A stretch of 64,000 nucleotides of DNA, from the NCBI RefSeq assembly GCF_015223065.1, contig NZ_JADFBY010000010.1, forward strand, positions 1 to 64,000, given 5' to 3'. The position numbers were made by a program, and so were the translations under genes. Positions 1 through 7,970 of the stretch are shown here, piece after piece. This DNA is from Mucilaginibacter sp. JRF. GTDB lineage: Bacteria; Bacteroidota; Bacteroidia; Sphingobacteriales; Sphingobacteriaceae. The notes under the pieces were generated by a model that saw nothing but the letters and a program-made list of their open reading frames with translations, did no database searches and was not told where the DNA came from. How positions within the stretch are numbered: the first letter of the stretch is position 1; the number at the start of each line of letters is the position of its first letter.

Positions 1-1039
1 GTGGCAAATAGATTGACATTCCCTCTATTTTGGAAGGAGACGTATGCCGTACTTTCATTCCGATTGCTTTTGCATGGATAATATCTTTTATTCTCTTATT
101 ACAGAATAGATAAAACAAAAAATACTTATTGAACTTCTTGTTATTGTACTTTAAAAGACCTAACCGTTGATTGTGCAAGAATAATTTAGATTCAGGAATG
201 AGTATAGGCGTGCCTAACAATCCAGGAGCCTGCTCCGTCATAGCTACGAGAATATCATGCTTTTCCAGAATATATTCGTCGTGTACTTCGCCAACATAGA
301 ATTTTTGTTTTTCCACTCTATCCTTATATCCTCCTCTTTCATAAAAATTACCAGGAGTGAGCAGAACATATTTCCCTTTTTCAGAAAAAAACTCACTTTT
401 GAATGCAAAGCCATGTTTAATTTTAATTTCTTCACCAAGCGTAATAGTTTCCCATTTTTTTTCATTGTCAACGGGGTCTCCAAACATTTCTAAAAATTTC
501 ATCTTTAGAAATTCGTCTAATAGGTCAATGCTTTGTTCTCTTTTTGAATTAAGAATTTTAGCTTTTTCTAAAACATTTGAAATTTGTTCTTGGTCTTCTA
601 ATGAAGTTGGAACATGAAGCTTAAAGAACGATAAATCATTTTTGTTAAAACCTGCCTGTGCCGCTCGAGCTCCAATGTTCAAGATAAAATTCTGGAAGTC
701 TGTTCCCGTCAACACATAATACAAGTAGCGTTTTGAAATTAGTTCTTCATTAGGGATCGTTTTAATGATAGCGACGTTGTATGCTCCGGCTAACCCCGTT
801 AATATTTTTCCAACCGAAGCACCATATCGACCAATCAGAATATCATCTTCCTCACATTTATTAAGTTTTTTTGTGTCTTTTACATAACCTACATGTTCTG
901 CTTTATCTTGGGTATAGTCACGGATTTGGAGCATACGCACAAAACCGTCTCTTGGTTCATTTATCCATTCTTCCTTAGGGGGTTGCGTGCCTCCCTGAAA
1001 GTCGCAGAGGTCAGTTAATCTGTATTCTTTGGTTTCCAT
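1..1039 (-). CDS. hsdS: Type I restriction-modification specificity subunit HsdS (partial, C-terminus beyond window)
   Basis: Reading down from an ATG at 1039-1037 the frame stays open for 346 codons to the window edge, so the 3' end is missing. HsdS chooses the DNA target of a type I RM complex through two target-recognition domains (TRDs). The first half (about residues 1-175) has the TRD pattern 'GRYGASVGKI' and ends in a helical spacer with 'LEDQEQISNVLEKA'. A second TRD follows from about residue 200 and is close to complete at 'KIEGMSIYLP'. The typical family length is about 400 residues. The ATG overlaps the hsdM stop by one base (TGATG), so the two genes are translationally coupled. 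The target sequence cannot be predicted. The call is firm; only the end is unknown. Confidence 0.9.
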   Translation of the reverse strand, partial: METKEYRLTDLCDFQGGTQPPKEEWINEPRDGFVRMLQIRDYTQDKAEHVGYVKDTKKLNKCEEDDILIGRYGASVGKILTGLAGAYNVAIIKTIPNEELISKRYLYYVLTGTDFQNFILNIGARAAQAGFNKNDLSFFKLHVPTSLEDQEQISNVLEKAKILNSKREQSIDLLDEFLKMKFLEMFGDPVDNEKKWETITLGEEIKIKHGFAFKSEFFSEKGKYVLLTPGNFYERGGYKDRVEKQKFYVGEVHDEYILEKHDILVAMTEQAPGLLGTPILIPESKLFLHNQRLGLLKYNNKKFNKYFLFYLFCNKRIKDIIHAKAIGMKVRHTSPSKIEGMSIYLP

Positions 1040-2706
1040 CAGGCAATCATGTCTTTTAAGGTTTTTAATTCAGCCTGAATGGTTTCTTCCAGTTTTTCCA
1101 ATTCTTCAAAAATCAACGCAGGGTCTTTATAATCGTTTTCCTTAAATACCTGTTCCTGGTATTTGTTCATGCTTAGGTCGTAGTTGTTTTCTTCAATGTC
1201 CTTTTTAGGCACAAAGAAGCTTTGAGCAGTTCGGTCGTTATCAGTTTCAGGATTTCGACCTCTATATTTGGCAATGATGTCTTGTAGGTCGCCAAAATAT
1301 CTTGCTCCACCTTCTTTGAATTTCTCGGCACGCCTATCGTTCAGCTCGTAACCATCATCCTTCATTTCATAAAACCAGGTGTTTTCGGTAATGCCACCTT
1401 TTGTAAAAATGAGAATAGAAGTACTTACACCAGCATAAGGCTTAAAAACTCCACTTGGCATTGTAATCACTGCATTCAATTCAGCTTCTTCCACCATTTT
1501 TCTACGTAGTTGGGTAAAAGCTTTACCTGCACCAAATAAGACGCCTTGAGGAACAATAATAGCAGCTACACCGCCCATTTTCAACATCGTGAAAATGCGC
1601 TCTACAAAAAGCAATTCTGTTTTCGTGGTTTGTAGTTTCAAGCTTTCGTTAATGTCACCTTTGTCAATACTACCTGTAAAAGGCGGGTTTGCCATCACAA
1701 GATCGTATTGCGCATCTTCATTGTAGGTCTTGCTCAGAGTGTCTTTGTAATCGATATGCGGATTATCAATCCCATGCATCATTAAGTTCATTAGACCAAG
1801 CCGAACCATGGTAATATCTATGTCATAACCGAAAAAGCTATCTTCCAGAATATGCTTCACTTCTTCTGTTAAAACAGCAGACAGCGTTCCTCTTTCAAAG
1901 CCGTCATTGTCTGTGATTAATTTGGATGGGGCCTTCTGACGGACCAAATCACTTAGGATAAACTGATAAGCACCCAACAAAAATCCACCTGTTCCACAGG
2001 CTGGGTCGGCAATTCGTTTACCTAATTTAGGTTCTACCAAATCAGCCATCAATTTAATAATGTGTCGGGGAGTTCGGAATTGCCCATTCTTACCAGCTGT
2101 TGCAATTTCACTCAATAACATTTCGTATACGTCACCTTGTATGTCCTGAAAGGAATGCCCGCCTTCGTTGGCATCTTTCTCTATTTCTAGAAAAATCAAT
2201 TCAATTTGTTTAATTGCTTCAACCAACAACAATGGTTTCTCAATAATGAATACCGCATTCGCCATGTGTTTGGTAAATGGTGAAGTACCACCATTTAAAG
2301 CTCTGATGAATGGGAAAACATTAAAACGAACATGTTCTAGCATTTTTTCTGCAGGTGCCATAGTTTTGAAAAATGACCAACGCAATTCGCTTTTATCTCT
2401 TGGTCGTTTTGCATTTTGTAGAGCAATCTGAATTTCTTGATTCTCTGTAGGATTACCTGATACGTCAATAGGGAAACGCGCCTCGTCAACATAAGGAATG
2501 TAATTGCCACTAAATCTAGAAGTATAAGAATCACCTGTAAACTCAGCATCTTTTTCGCGCTTTGATTCCATGTCGTCCAATCGCTTCATGAAAAGTAAGT
2601 AAGTAATCTGTTCGATTGCTGTTAAAGGGTTGCTGATACCGCCGCTCCAGAATGTATTCCAGAGACTGTTTATGGTTGATTTTAGATTTGCGTTATTTTG
2701 TAACAT
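1039..2706 (-). CDS. hsdM: Type I restriction-modification DNA methyltransferase subunit HsdM
   Basis: A 555-residue N6-adenine methyltransferase subunit of a type I RM system. An HsdM N-terminal helical domain covers about residues 10-150. The SAM-binding motif I 'DPACGTGGF' is at residues 234-242 and the catalytic motif IV 'NPPF' at 340-343; both are intact, so the subunit should be able to methylate when paired with HsdS. The C-terminal helix-rich region from about 480 contacts HsdS in this family. It lies between a degenerate GIY-YIG-like gene upstream and hsdS, with which it overlaps by one base. Length and motifs are normal, with no sign of decay, unlike its neighbours. Confidence 0.95.
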   Translation of the reverse strand: MLQNNANLKSTINSLWNTFWSGGISNPLTAIEQITYLLFMKRLDDMESKREKDAEFTGDSYTSRFSGNYIPYVDEARFPIDVSGNPTENQEIQIALQNAKRPRDKSELRWSFFKTMAPAEKMLEHVRFNVFPFIRALNGGTSPFTKHMANAVFIIEKPLLLVEAIKQIELIFLEIEKDANEGGHSFQDIQGDVYEMLLSEIATAGKNGQFRTPRHIIKLMADLVEPKLGKRIADPACGTGGFLLGAYQFILSDLVRQKAPSKLITDNDGFERGTLSAVLTEEVKHILEDSFFGYDIDITMVRLGLMNLMMHGIDNPHIDYKDTLSKTYNEDAQYDLVMANPPFTGSIDKGDINESLKLQTTKTELLFVERIFTMLKMGGVAAIIVPQGVLFGAGKAFTQLRRKMVEEAELNAVITMPSGVFKPYAGVSTSILIFTKGGITENTWFYEMKDDGYELNDRRAEKFKEGGARYFGDLQDIIAKYRGRNPETDNDRTAQSFFVPKKDIEENNYDLSMNKYQEQVFKENDYKDPALIFEELEKLEETIQAELKTLKDMIA

Positions 2707-2723
2707 AAATTTGATGTTATTTC

Positions 2724-3061
2724 TTACGTGTTAAATTTGTGAGTACTTAAAGATTTCAAGAATCTATTGATTTTTACAGCTTCCTCCTTAGTACATGTTT
2801 TATTGTTATGTATTTCAAATTCTGCCAATTGTTAAGAACATAGATTCGTTTTTCGTCATTATTTCGAGTCCCTGTTCCAAAGGGTTTAGGAAGGAGAGAT
2901 TTCATTCGTTTACGACATGTAACACTTTCTCCAAATGTATAAACTCATTCGTCCTAACAATCTTTTATTTGGTATATACCTGATCCTTTAGGCCCATCAA
3001 TCAGTCTACAGTTTTCAGGAGATGGCATTGATTTCCAATCTGACCACTCTAGTTTGTCCAT
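2724..3061 (-). pseudogene. Degenerate small GIY-YIG-like gene between hsdR and hsdM
   Basis: Read on the minus strand from an ATG at 3061, the first 35 codons end in 'GSGIYQIKDC' and are followed by in-frame TAG and TGA codons. The same frame then continues with a conserved-looking stretch containing 'FGESVTCRKRMKSLLPKP' and 'GTGTRNNDEKR', and after a one-base shift closes with 'CTKEEAVKIN...HKFNT' and a stop at 2726-2724. 'GIY' followed about 13 residues later by 'FGE' resembles the GIY-YIG nuclease core. A plausible intact ancestor needs CAG in place of TAG plus two compensating single-base indels, and a third indel near the end. It starts 7 bases after the hsdR stop, so it was an operon member. 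The family assignment rests on motif recognition only; the broken state is seen directly. Confidence 0.7.
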
Positions 3062-3067
3062 TTTAAT

Positions 3068-5866
3068 TTAGGCCGCCAATAACTTTTGAGTTAAAATTAA
3101 AATTTCATCAATCTCTTTTGGATTGAATACTCCTCTTATGCCGTCTGGATGAATCATAGTAAATGGTGATTCAATTAAATTGCGTTTTTGCAATTCACCT
3201 CTTTCTATTATATAGTTTTTGAGCAAGTCCAAAAACTGCAATTGCCGACTGCTTAAATAGCTGTGTGTTGTAATAAAATCTGTAAATGTATTAGAAACCG
3301 TTTCAGGAAACGATTCAAGTATTTCAATCCTTAAAATATGTTTTATAAACTGAATCAACTGCGCTTTTCGGTGGTTGTAAACTCTTCGTAGAAGGTCTAT
3401 AGTTATATTAGGATGCTCTTCATAGAGTTGTTCTGCTAATTGCTGCGCTTCCACTTCTGAAATTTGCTCACCATCTTTTATCTTCTTTAAAAGAAAATTG
3501 GTCTCCGTGAGCTCGTTGATTTTTTCTTCTACCAACTCTTTGTATCTGCTGATACTTACAGATTCATGTTGTGGGCCGAACTCGACAAATTCTCTTTGAT
3601 TGATAATGTCTTGAAAATTGAATTTTGCAGGGCCATTTGTAAGCGCTGCTGGTTCAATGAATCGCATTAATGGAGATAACTTTTTAATTAGGTCATCATA
3701 CTTATCTTCGTTGATTGTTAACCAATATTGATTTTTCTGTGCCTGGCGTATCAGTTCAATTTCTTTGGAAACTATATTGATCGATGTAGGCAATTCCGTA
3801 ATGGTTTCAACAATACCTTCTTTGAGCGTATCATATTTTTCTATTTCCTGATTCAATTTAGCTAATGACACTTCCACAATATCTTTTTCAAAACGCATTG
3901 CCTCAAAGTCTTTTTCCGAAATAGTCCTCAATAATGGCTTAACTACCATTCTAAGAAATTCGATTTTATCAGTGCTTAAATAGTTCCAAAATTTTTCATC
4001 TTCTAATCGTTGTAAATTTTTTTTTGCATCCATTACCACAATCGAGTTTTGTGGTAATTCATCAATTTGCTTTCTCAGTTTTATAGTCTCACGGGAAGCA
4101 ATTTCGGTTTCATTGATTTGAATTGATTTTTCAATTTTATCCAAGCGTAAGCCAAACAATCGAACAGGAAGTGGTATTTGTGATTTTAGTTCTTTACCTT
4201 TTGGATTGAATTTAAAATATTCAAAATTGTCCCAGCAATCCATGATTAGAAAAACGTCCTTTTCTACACACCAAGGTTTCATCTTAGTTGGTTCTAACAA
4301 TCGAGTTCCTCTACCAATCATCTGCCAGAATTTAGTGTATGAGAATACTGGTTTAGCGAATACTAAATTCACTAATTCACGGATGTCAATACCTGTATCT
4401 AGCATATCCACACTAATTGCCACTCTCGGCATATCATTATGGATGAATTGGTCTAATAATCCACCTTTTCCATAAGCTCTTGGATCATCCGAAACTATCA
4501 CTTTCGCCAATTCACCCTGATATTGAGGATAGAGGCTGTCGAAAATATGCTCTATCTCCCTTGCATGGCGCTTTCCAACACAGAAGAAAATTGTTTTTCC
4601 TGGTAAAACTCCATTAGGGTCTTTGATGCATTCCTCCATGAAGGTTTTTACAATCAAAGCATTTGTACCTCTGTTGCTTACTGTTTTTTCTAACTCAGTT
4701 CCTTCATAATTGATTTCTTCAATTTCTTTTCCTTCAAGGATTAACCTTTTCTGGTCTTCAAGCGAAATGGTTCGTTTGCTAATTCCTTCATCTTGGAACT
4801 TTGTTTTAATTTTCATCACCTGAAAATTGCTCAGGTAGGGAGGAATATTGGTTACAGCTTCTTCATATGAATAAGCATAAGTTGGAACCCCTTCTTCACA
4901 TTCAAAAAGTTCAAAAGTATTATGGTCAATAACATCAGTAGGTGTAGCAGTTAGGCCAAGAGTGATTGTATTGAAATAGTCGAGTATCTCTTGATAAGTA
5001 TTATAAATACTCCTATGACTTTCATCTACAACAATCAAATCAAAGAAATGAGGCGAGAGTAGGCTAGCTTCATCCCTAATTACATTTAACATAGTTGGGT
5101 AAGTAGAAATATAAATTCGCCTGTCCTGAACTATTGATTTCTCACCAACTTTTGGCCATCTTGGTTCATTAGGTAAATGTTCTTTAAATGCATCAAGGGT
5201 TTGGTCACGCAAAGCAATTCTATCCACAAGGAATAATACTCGCTCAGCCCACCCAGCTCTCATAAGCGACTCAACCAATGAAATGCAAGTTCTAGTTTTG
5301 CCTGTTCCTGTTGCCATCACAAGAAGAAACTTTCTTTTGCGTTTCTCCACTGCTTCTAATACCGATCGGATCGCTCTTTGTTGGTAGTCTCTACCAGCGA
5401 TTTTGGTATTAATGAATTCATTGGATAGTGCCTTTCTCGATTGCCGAAGGTTTTTATATCGTTGTAAATCATCTCTTGTCGGAAAGCCATGAACTTTTCT
5501 CGGAGGATAGTTTTCTAAATCCCAAAAGAAGATCTCATATCCATTTGTGAAAAAACAAAAAGGCAAATCACCGCCTAAATTTATTTTTATGTTATAGCAG
5601 TATTGTTTGGCTTGTTCTCTTCCTATAGCAGGATCTACAGAAGTCTTTTTTGCTTTTATAACGGCTAATGGTTTTCCGTCTCTGCCTAATAGCACATAGT
5701 CACTGAACTGTTTACTAGTGTATAATGTAGCTGGTTCTTGGACAATATCAGTTTGCACGACAATATTAAACTCCTCTATTACTTGAGCGCGGTCATTAAG
5801 ATTCCAACCCGCTTCTTTTAAGCGGTTGTCAATTATTATTTTCCGTGTGAGCTTCTCGTTTTTCAC
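3068..5866 (-). CDS. hsdR: Type I restriction enzyme HsdR subunit, likely nuclease-impaired
   Basis: A 932-residue motor/nuclease subunit of an EcoEI-like type I restriction enzyme. The N-terminal nuclease domain spans about residues 1-140, then come the superfamily 2 helicase motifs: Walker A 'ATGTGKT' at 185-191, 'DESH' at 281-284, 'TATPT' near 305 and 'GRGTR' further on, followed by a C-terminal helical region that docks to HsdM. The PD-(D/E)xK nuclease normally has Asp, then Glu-x-Lys. Here Asp56 is present but the second motif reads 'VIKAKK', with Lys71 (AAA at 5656-5654) where Glu is expected; a single G-to-A change from GAA explains it. The motor looks intact, so the subunit may translocate DNA without cutting it. 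The gene lies 18 bases after the xre gene. Confidence 0.93.
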   Translation of the reverse strand: MKNEKLTRKIIIDNRLKEAGWNLNDRAQVIEEFNIVVQTDIVQEPATLYTSKQFSDYVLLGRDGKPLAVIKAKKTSVDPAIGREQAKQYCYNIKINLGGDLPFCFFTNGYEIFFWDLENYPPRKVHGFPTRDDLQRYKNLRQSRKALSNEFINTKIAGRDYQQRAIRSVLEAVEKRKRKFLLVMATGTGKTRTCISLVESLMRAGWAERVLFLVDRIALRDQTLDAFKEHLPNEPRWPKVGEKSIVQDRRIYISTYPTMLNVIRDEASLLSPHFFDLIVVDESHRSIYNTYQEILDYFNTITLGLTATPTDVIDHNTFELFECEEGVPTYAYSYEEAVTNIPPYLSNFQVMKIKTKFQDEGISKRTISLEDQKRLILEGKEIEEINYEGTELEKTVSNRGTNALIVKTFMEECIKDPNGVLPGKTIFFCVGKRHAREIEHIFDSLYPQYQGELAKVIVSDDPRAYGKGGLLDQFIHNDMPRVAISVDMLDTGIDIRELVNLVFAKPVFSYTKFWQMIGRGTRLLEPTKMKPWCVEKDVFLIMDCWDNFEYFKFNPKGKELKSQIPLPVRLFGLRLDKIEKSIQINETEIASRETIKLRKQIDELPQNSIVVMDAKKNLQRLEDEKFWNYLSTDKIEFLRMVVKPLLRTISEKDFEAMRFEKDIVEVSLAKLNQEIEKYDTLKEGIVETITELPTSINIVSKEIELIRQAQKNQYWLTINEDKYDDLIKKLSPLMRFIEPAALTNGPAKFNFQDIINQREFVEFGPQHESVSISRYKELVEEKINELTETNFLLKKIKDGEQISEVEAQQLAEQLYEEHPNITIDLLRRVYNHRKAQLIQFIKHILRIEILESFPETVSNTFTDFITTHSYLSSRQLQFLDLLKNYIIERGELQKRNLIESPFTMIHPDGIRGVFNPKEIDEILILTQKLLAA

Positions 5867-5884
5867 CTTTATTGTTTAAACTAT

Positions 5885-6184
5885 TTAGACCCAAACCGTA
5901 TTATTCGGATATAAGTCTTTTCCTACTATTAATAAGCTGCTTAGGCCATATTCTTCATTTTTTAAAATATCTAAGACTTGATCGGCAAGCCAAACAGACA
6001 TTAGTTCCTCTTCATTTGTATTGAAAATTTTCACTAGCTGTAATACCTGCTGACGTTTCGCTTTTCTAGATCCTCCTTCTATTTTACTATACATAGGAGT
6101 ATCTATGCTTAATTCGGCTGCAATCTCTCTTTGGAATAAGCCATTTTCCTCCCTTAAATACTTTATTTTTTCTCCAAATCTCAT
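5885..6184 (-). CDS. XRE-family helix-turn-helix regulator of the RM module
   Basis: A 99-residue protein with a Cro/C1-type helix-turn-helix over about residues 5-60, with motifs 'LREENGLFQREIAAELS' and 'YSKIEGGSRKAKRQQ'. Small XRE regulators commonly precede restriction genes and delay restriction until methylation is established. This one is the first gene of the minus-strand run and ends 18 bases before hsdR, which fits a controller role, but its operator cannot be identified from this sequence alone. The C-terminal tail from residue 80 looks unremarkable. The gene marks the outer edge of the module; the 600 bases upstream are non-coding. Confidence 0.8.
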   Translation of the reverse strand: MRFGEKIKYLREENGLFQREIAAELSIDTPMYSKIEGGSRKAKRQQVLQLVKIFNTNEEELMSVWLADQVLDILKNEEYGLSSLLIVGKDLYPNNTVWV

Positions 6185-6341
6185 GATTTCCTCTTTTTGA
6201 CTTGTCTTTTTCTGACAATATTAATTCATTTAGTTAAGATGAGCAAGGTAATGTAATCTAAATACCACTTATTTCGAATAATAGGTCTAGTCGATGTTGT
6301 GTCCCGATTGTACGTCTTTGATGACTTCTATTTGGTTTTTA

Positions 6342-6385
6342 TGGCACATTTTCCAAACCTGAAAAGTGCCACAAATGTGCCACAA
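6342..6385. repeat. 10-bp inverted repeat and 9-bp direct repeat (GTGCCACAA) in the island-edge spacer
   Basis: TGGCACATTT at 6342-6351 is inverted perfectly as AAATGTGCCA at 6373-6382. GTGCCACAA occurs twice, at 6366-6374 and 6377-6385. A related string, GCCACAAAATTGCCA, recurs at 6690-6704. Short clustered repeats of this sort are typical of recombinase arm sites or of an operator; neither can be proven. They sit in a non-coding stretch (6185-6781) between the RM module and the tRNA-Glu genes. Confidence 0.5.
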
Positions 6386-6494
6386 GAATTTTAAGCGGTT
6401 TTGAAAGATTTGAAGATTGGCACAGGTGAAAAGTAAGGCAAAATGCTTTTATTAAGTTATTTACTTCAATTTTTCAGGCTATTTTATACTCGTT

Positions 6495-6780
6495 GTGTAA
6501 TTTGATGGATTCGAACCCTCGAACCTCAAAGCGAATCTAATAAAACTTGATTATCAATGAGTTACACAATTTAACCAAGCATAAAAAAACCGAACCCAAA
6601 AGTTCGGTTTTTTTCGCGGAGAGAGGGATTCGAACTTATAGCTCTAAACCCGCGTAAACGCTGATTTCTTTCTTCCTAAAAGAATTTCTGCCACAAAATT
6701 GCCATAACTTCTTTTAGACCCGCGTCATTTCCACTTTTTCAAGAGGAAAATGGCCTTGGCGGAGAGAGAGGGAAATTTTA
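6495..6780. other. Attachment-site-like scar: tRNA 3'-end-like fragments and duplicated motifs
   Basis: On the minus strand, 6634-6615 reads GTTCGAATCCCTCTCTCCGC, like the T-loop and acceptor end of a tRNA (serine-type by similarity of the acceptor). A second related acceptor-like end, CCCTCTCTCTCCGCCA, lies near 6772-6757, and another T-loop-like string, GGTTCGAGGGTTCGAATCC, near 6526-6508. No complete tRNA can be folded around any of them. The motif ACCCGCGT occurs at 6648-6655 and 6719-6726. TTGTGTAA is inverted around the 6500-6570 segment. Tyrosine recombinases often integrate at tRNA 3' ends and leave such duplicates, so this may be the scar of an integrative element that carried or flanked the RM module. 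No integrase gene is visible. Confidence 0.45.
6583..6614. terminator. Strong bidirectional intrinsic terminator
   Basis: AAAAAAACCGAAC at the left pairs with GTTCGG followed by seven T at the right, with a short CCAAAA loop. A-tract and T-tract on both sides allow termination in either direction. On the minus strand it follows directly after a tRNA-3'-end-like fragment, the normal place for a tRNA terminator. Confidence 0.75.
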
Positions 6781-6781
6781 G

Positions 6782-6853
6782 TAGCCCGTAGGGGAATCGA
6801 ACCCCTGTTTCCAGAATGAAAATCTGGCGTCCTAACCCCTAGACGAACGGGCC
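6782..6853 (-). tRNA. tRNA-Glu (anticodon TTC), copy 1
   Basis: 72 bases on the minus strand fold as a standard cloverleaf: acceptor GGCCCGT with ACGGGCT, anticodon stem CCAGA/TCTGG around loop TTTTCAT (anticodon TTC), and T-arm ACAGG-GGTTCGATTCCCCT region. The discriminator base is A and CCA is not encoded. It is identical to the copy 70 bases upstream and probably co-transcribed with it. Confidence 0.95.
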
Positions 6854-6923
6854 ATTTTTTCAATGGCTAATAATGGCCAAATAGTTCACTTGCTGAATAT
6901 TTACATTCATCAAATCACTATAG

Positions 6924-6995
6924 TAGCCCGTAGGGGAATCGAACCCCTGTTTCCAGAATGAAAATCTGGCGTCCTAACCCCTAGACGAACGGGCC
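6924..6995 (-). tRNA. tRNA-Glu (anticodon TTC), copy 2
   Basis: Identical in sequence to the copy at 6782-6853 and with the same cloverleaf and TTC anticodon. It lies closer to the shared promoter on the minus strand. The 70-base spacer between the two copies is AT-rich and holds no other feature. Confidence 0.95.
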
Positions 6996-7033
6996 ATGAT
7001 GTAAAAAGAACAAATCCCCTTATTTTGGGTCTG

Positions 7034-7041
7034 CAAAGATA
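7034..7041 (-). promoter_or_regulatory. Candidate -7 element for the tRNA-Glu pair
   Basis: On the minus strand the sequence TATCTTTG matches the Bacteroidota -7 consensus TAnnTTTG exactly and lies about 40 bases before the first tRNA-Glu. No good -33 TTTG is at the ideal spacing, so this is a motif match only. Confidence 0.45.
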
Positions 7042-7163
7042 TATCTTTCCAAAGAAAATTAAAATATTATTTGCAACATTTTAAAATTCTTAAATAGCGT
7101 GGTAATCGGCACCTTATAAAAAACAAAAACAGCCCGTCGGGCATTGTATATCTACCACCGCTT

Positions 7164-7676
7164 ATGAACAAAACCAGTATAAACGCCGCCCACCTCAAAT
7201 TTATGCGCATGGCTATAAAATGCGCTGATGATAATATCCGCACGGGTAATGGCGGCCCCTTTGGTACGGTTATCGTAAAAAACGGCGAAGTGGTGGCCTG
7301 CACACCCAACTCGGTAACCGCCGATAATGACCCAACAGCTCACGCCGAGGTGAACGCCATCCGCGAAGCATGCAAAAAACTTAAAACGCCCGACTTGGAA
7401 GGCTGCGTAATGTACACCAGCTGCGAGCCATGCCCCATGTGTGCCAGCGCCATATACTGGGCACGCATTAACGTGGTGTATTACGGCAATACCAAAACCG
7501 ATGCCGAGTGGGCTGGCTTTAGCGATGCCTTTGTAACTGATGAATTGAGCAAACCGCTTAACCAGCGCAGCGTACAATTTAAACGTATTGGCGCAAGCGA
7601 TGCCATACGTAGTTTTGAGCAATGGATGGAGCTGAGCGATGCTGAAAAAAGTGAAATAAAAAACGGAACTCTTTAG
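7164..7676 (+). CDS. guaD: GuaD-like guanine/nucleoside deaminase
   Basis: A 170-residue zinc-dependent deaminase of the cytidine/deoxycytidylate deaminase superfamily. The zinc and proton-shuttle motif 'HAE' is at residues 60-62 and 'PCPMC' at 89-93. 'NDPTAHAEV', 'TSCEPCPMC' and 'AIYWAR' closely resemble Bacillus subtilis GuaD, which turns guanine into xanthine and ammonia; related proteins act on other nucleobases, so the substrate is not certain. It is the first gene of an eight-gene plus-strand run that includes egtB and egtD; the DUF427 gene follows after 12 bases. Its link to ergothioneine is by position only. Length is normal and all catalytic residues are present. Confidence 0.85.
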   Translation: MNKTSINAAHLKFMRMAIKCADDNIRTGNGGPFGTVIVKNGEVVACTPNSVTADNDPTAHAEVNAIREACKKLKTPDLEGCVMYTSCEPCPMCASAIYWARINVVYYGNTKTDAEWAGFSDAFVTDELSKPLNQRSVQFKRIGASDAIRSFEQWMELSDAEKSEIKNGTL

Positions 7677-7688
7677 TAAATTTATACT

Positions 7689-7970
7689 ATGAAAGCTACC
7701 TGGAACGACCAAGTGATTGCCGAGAGCGATGCTACCATCGTGATCGAGAACAACCATTATTTTCCGCCCGAGAGTGTTAAGCAGGAATACCTGCAAGGCA
7801 GCGATACGCATACTACCTGTCCCTGGAAAGGCCTGGCATCATACCACACCATTAGTGTTGATGGCCGCGAAAACAAGGATGCCGCCTGGTACTATCCCGA
7901 CCCTAAAGACGCGGCTGCCGAAATAAAGGGCTATATAGCTTTTTGGAAAGGTGTTAAGGTAAACGAATGA
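7689..7970 (+). CDS. DUF427 domain protein
   Basis: A 93-residue protein with features of the DUF427 family: 'WNDQVIAESD' near the start, 'YFPPESV', 'TTCPWKGLASY' and 'AAWYYPDPKDAAAEIKGYIAFW' split over the C-terminal half. The biochemical role of the family is not established to my knowledge. It overlaps the next gene, an FAD disulfide reductase, by four bases (ATGA), so the two are translationally coupled; a role together with a redox enzyme is possible. The family assignment is firm and the function unknown. Confidence 0.85.
   Translation: MKATWNDQVIAESDATIVIENNHYFPPESVKQEYLQGSDTHTTCPWKGLASYHTISVDGRENKDAAWYYPDPKDAAAEIKGYIAFWKGVKVNE

Noticed and set aside
2795..2983. A plus-strand open frame of 62 codons between hsdM and hsdR
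   Set aside because: It is the antisense of the degenerate GIY-YIG-like gene, has no start signal and no similarity to a known family.
6495..6640. A complete tRNA-Ser or tRNA-Leu gene
   Set aside because: T-loop and acceptor-like strings are present but no D-arm, anticodon arm and pairing 5' acceptor can be found around them.
7152..7811. A long minus-strand open frame (219 codons) opposite the deaminase
   Set aside because: It is antisense to a clear deaminase gene with all catalytic residues; low stop frequency comes from the GC-rich codons of the real gene.
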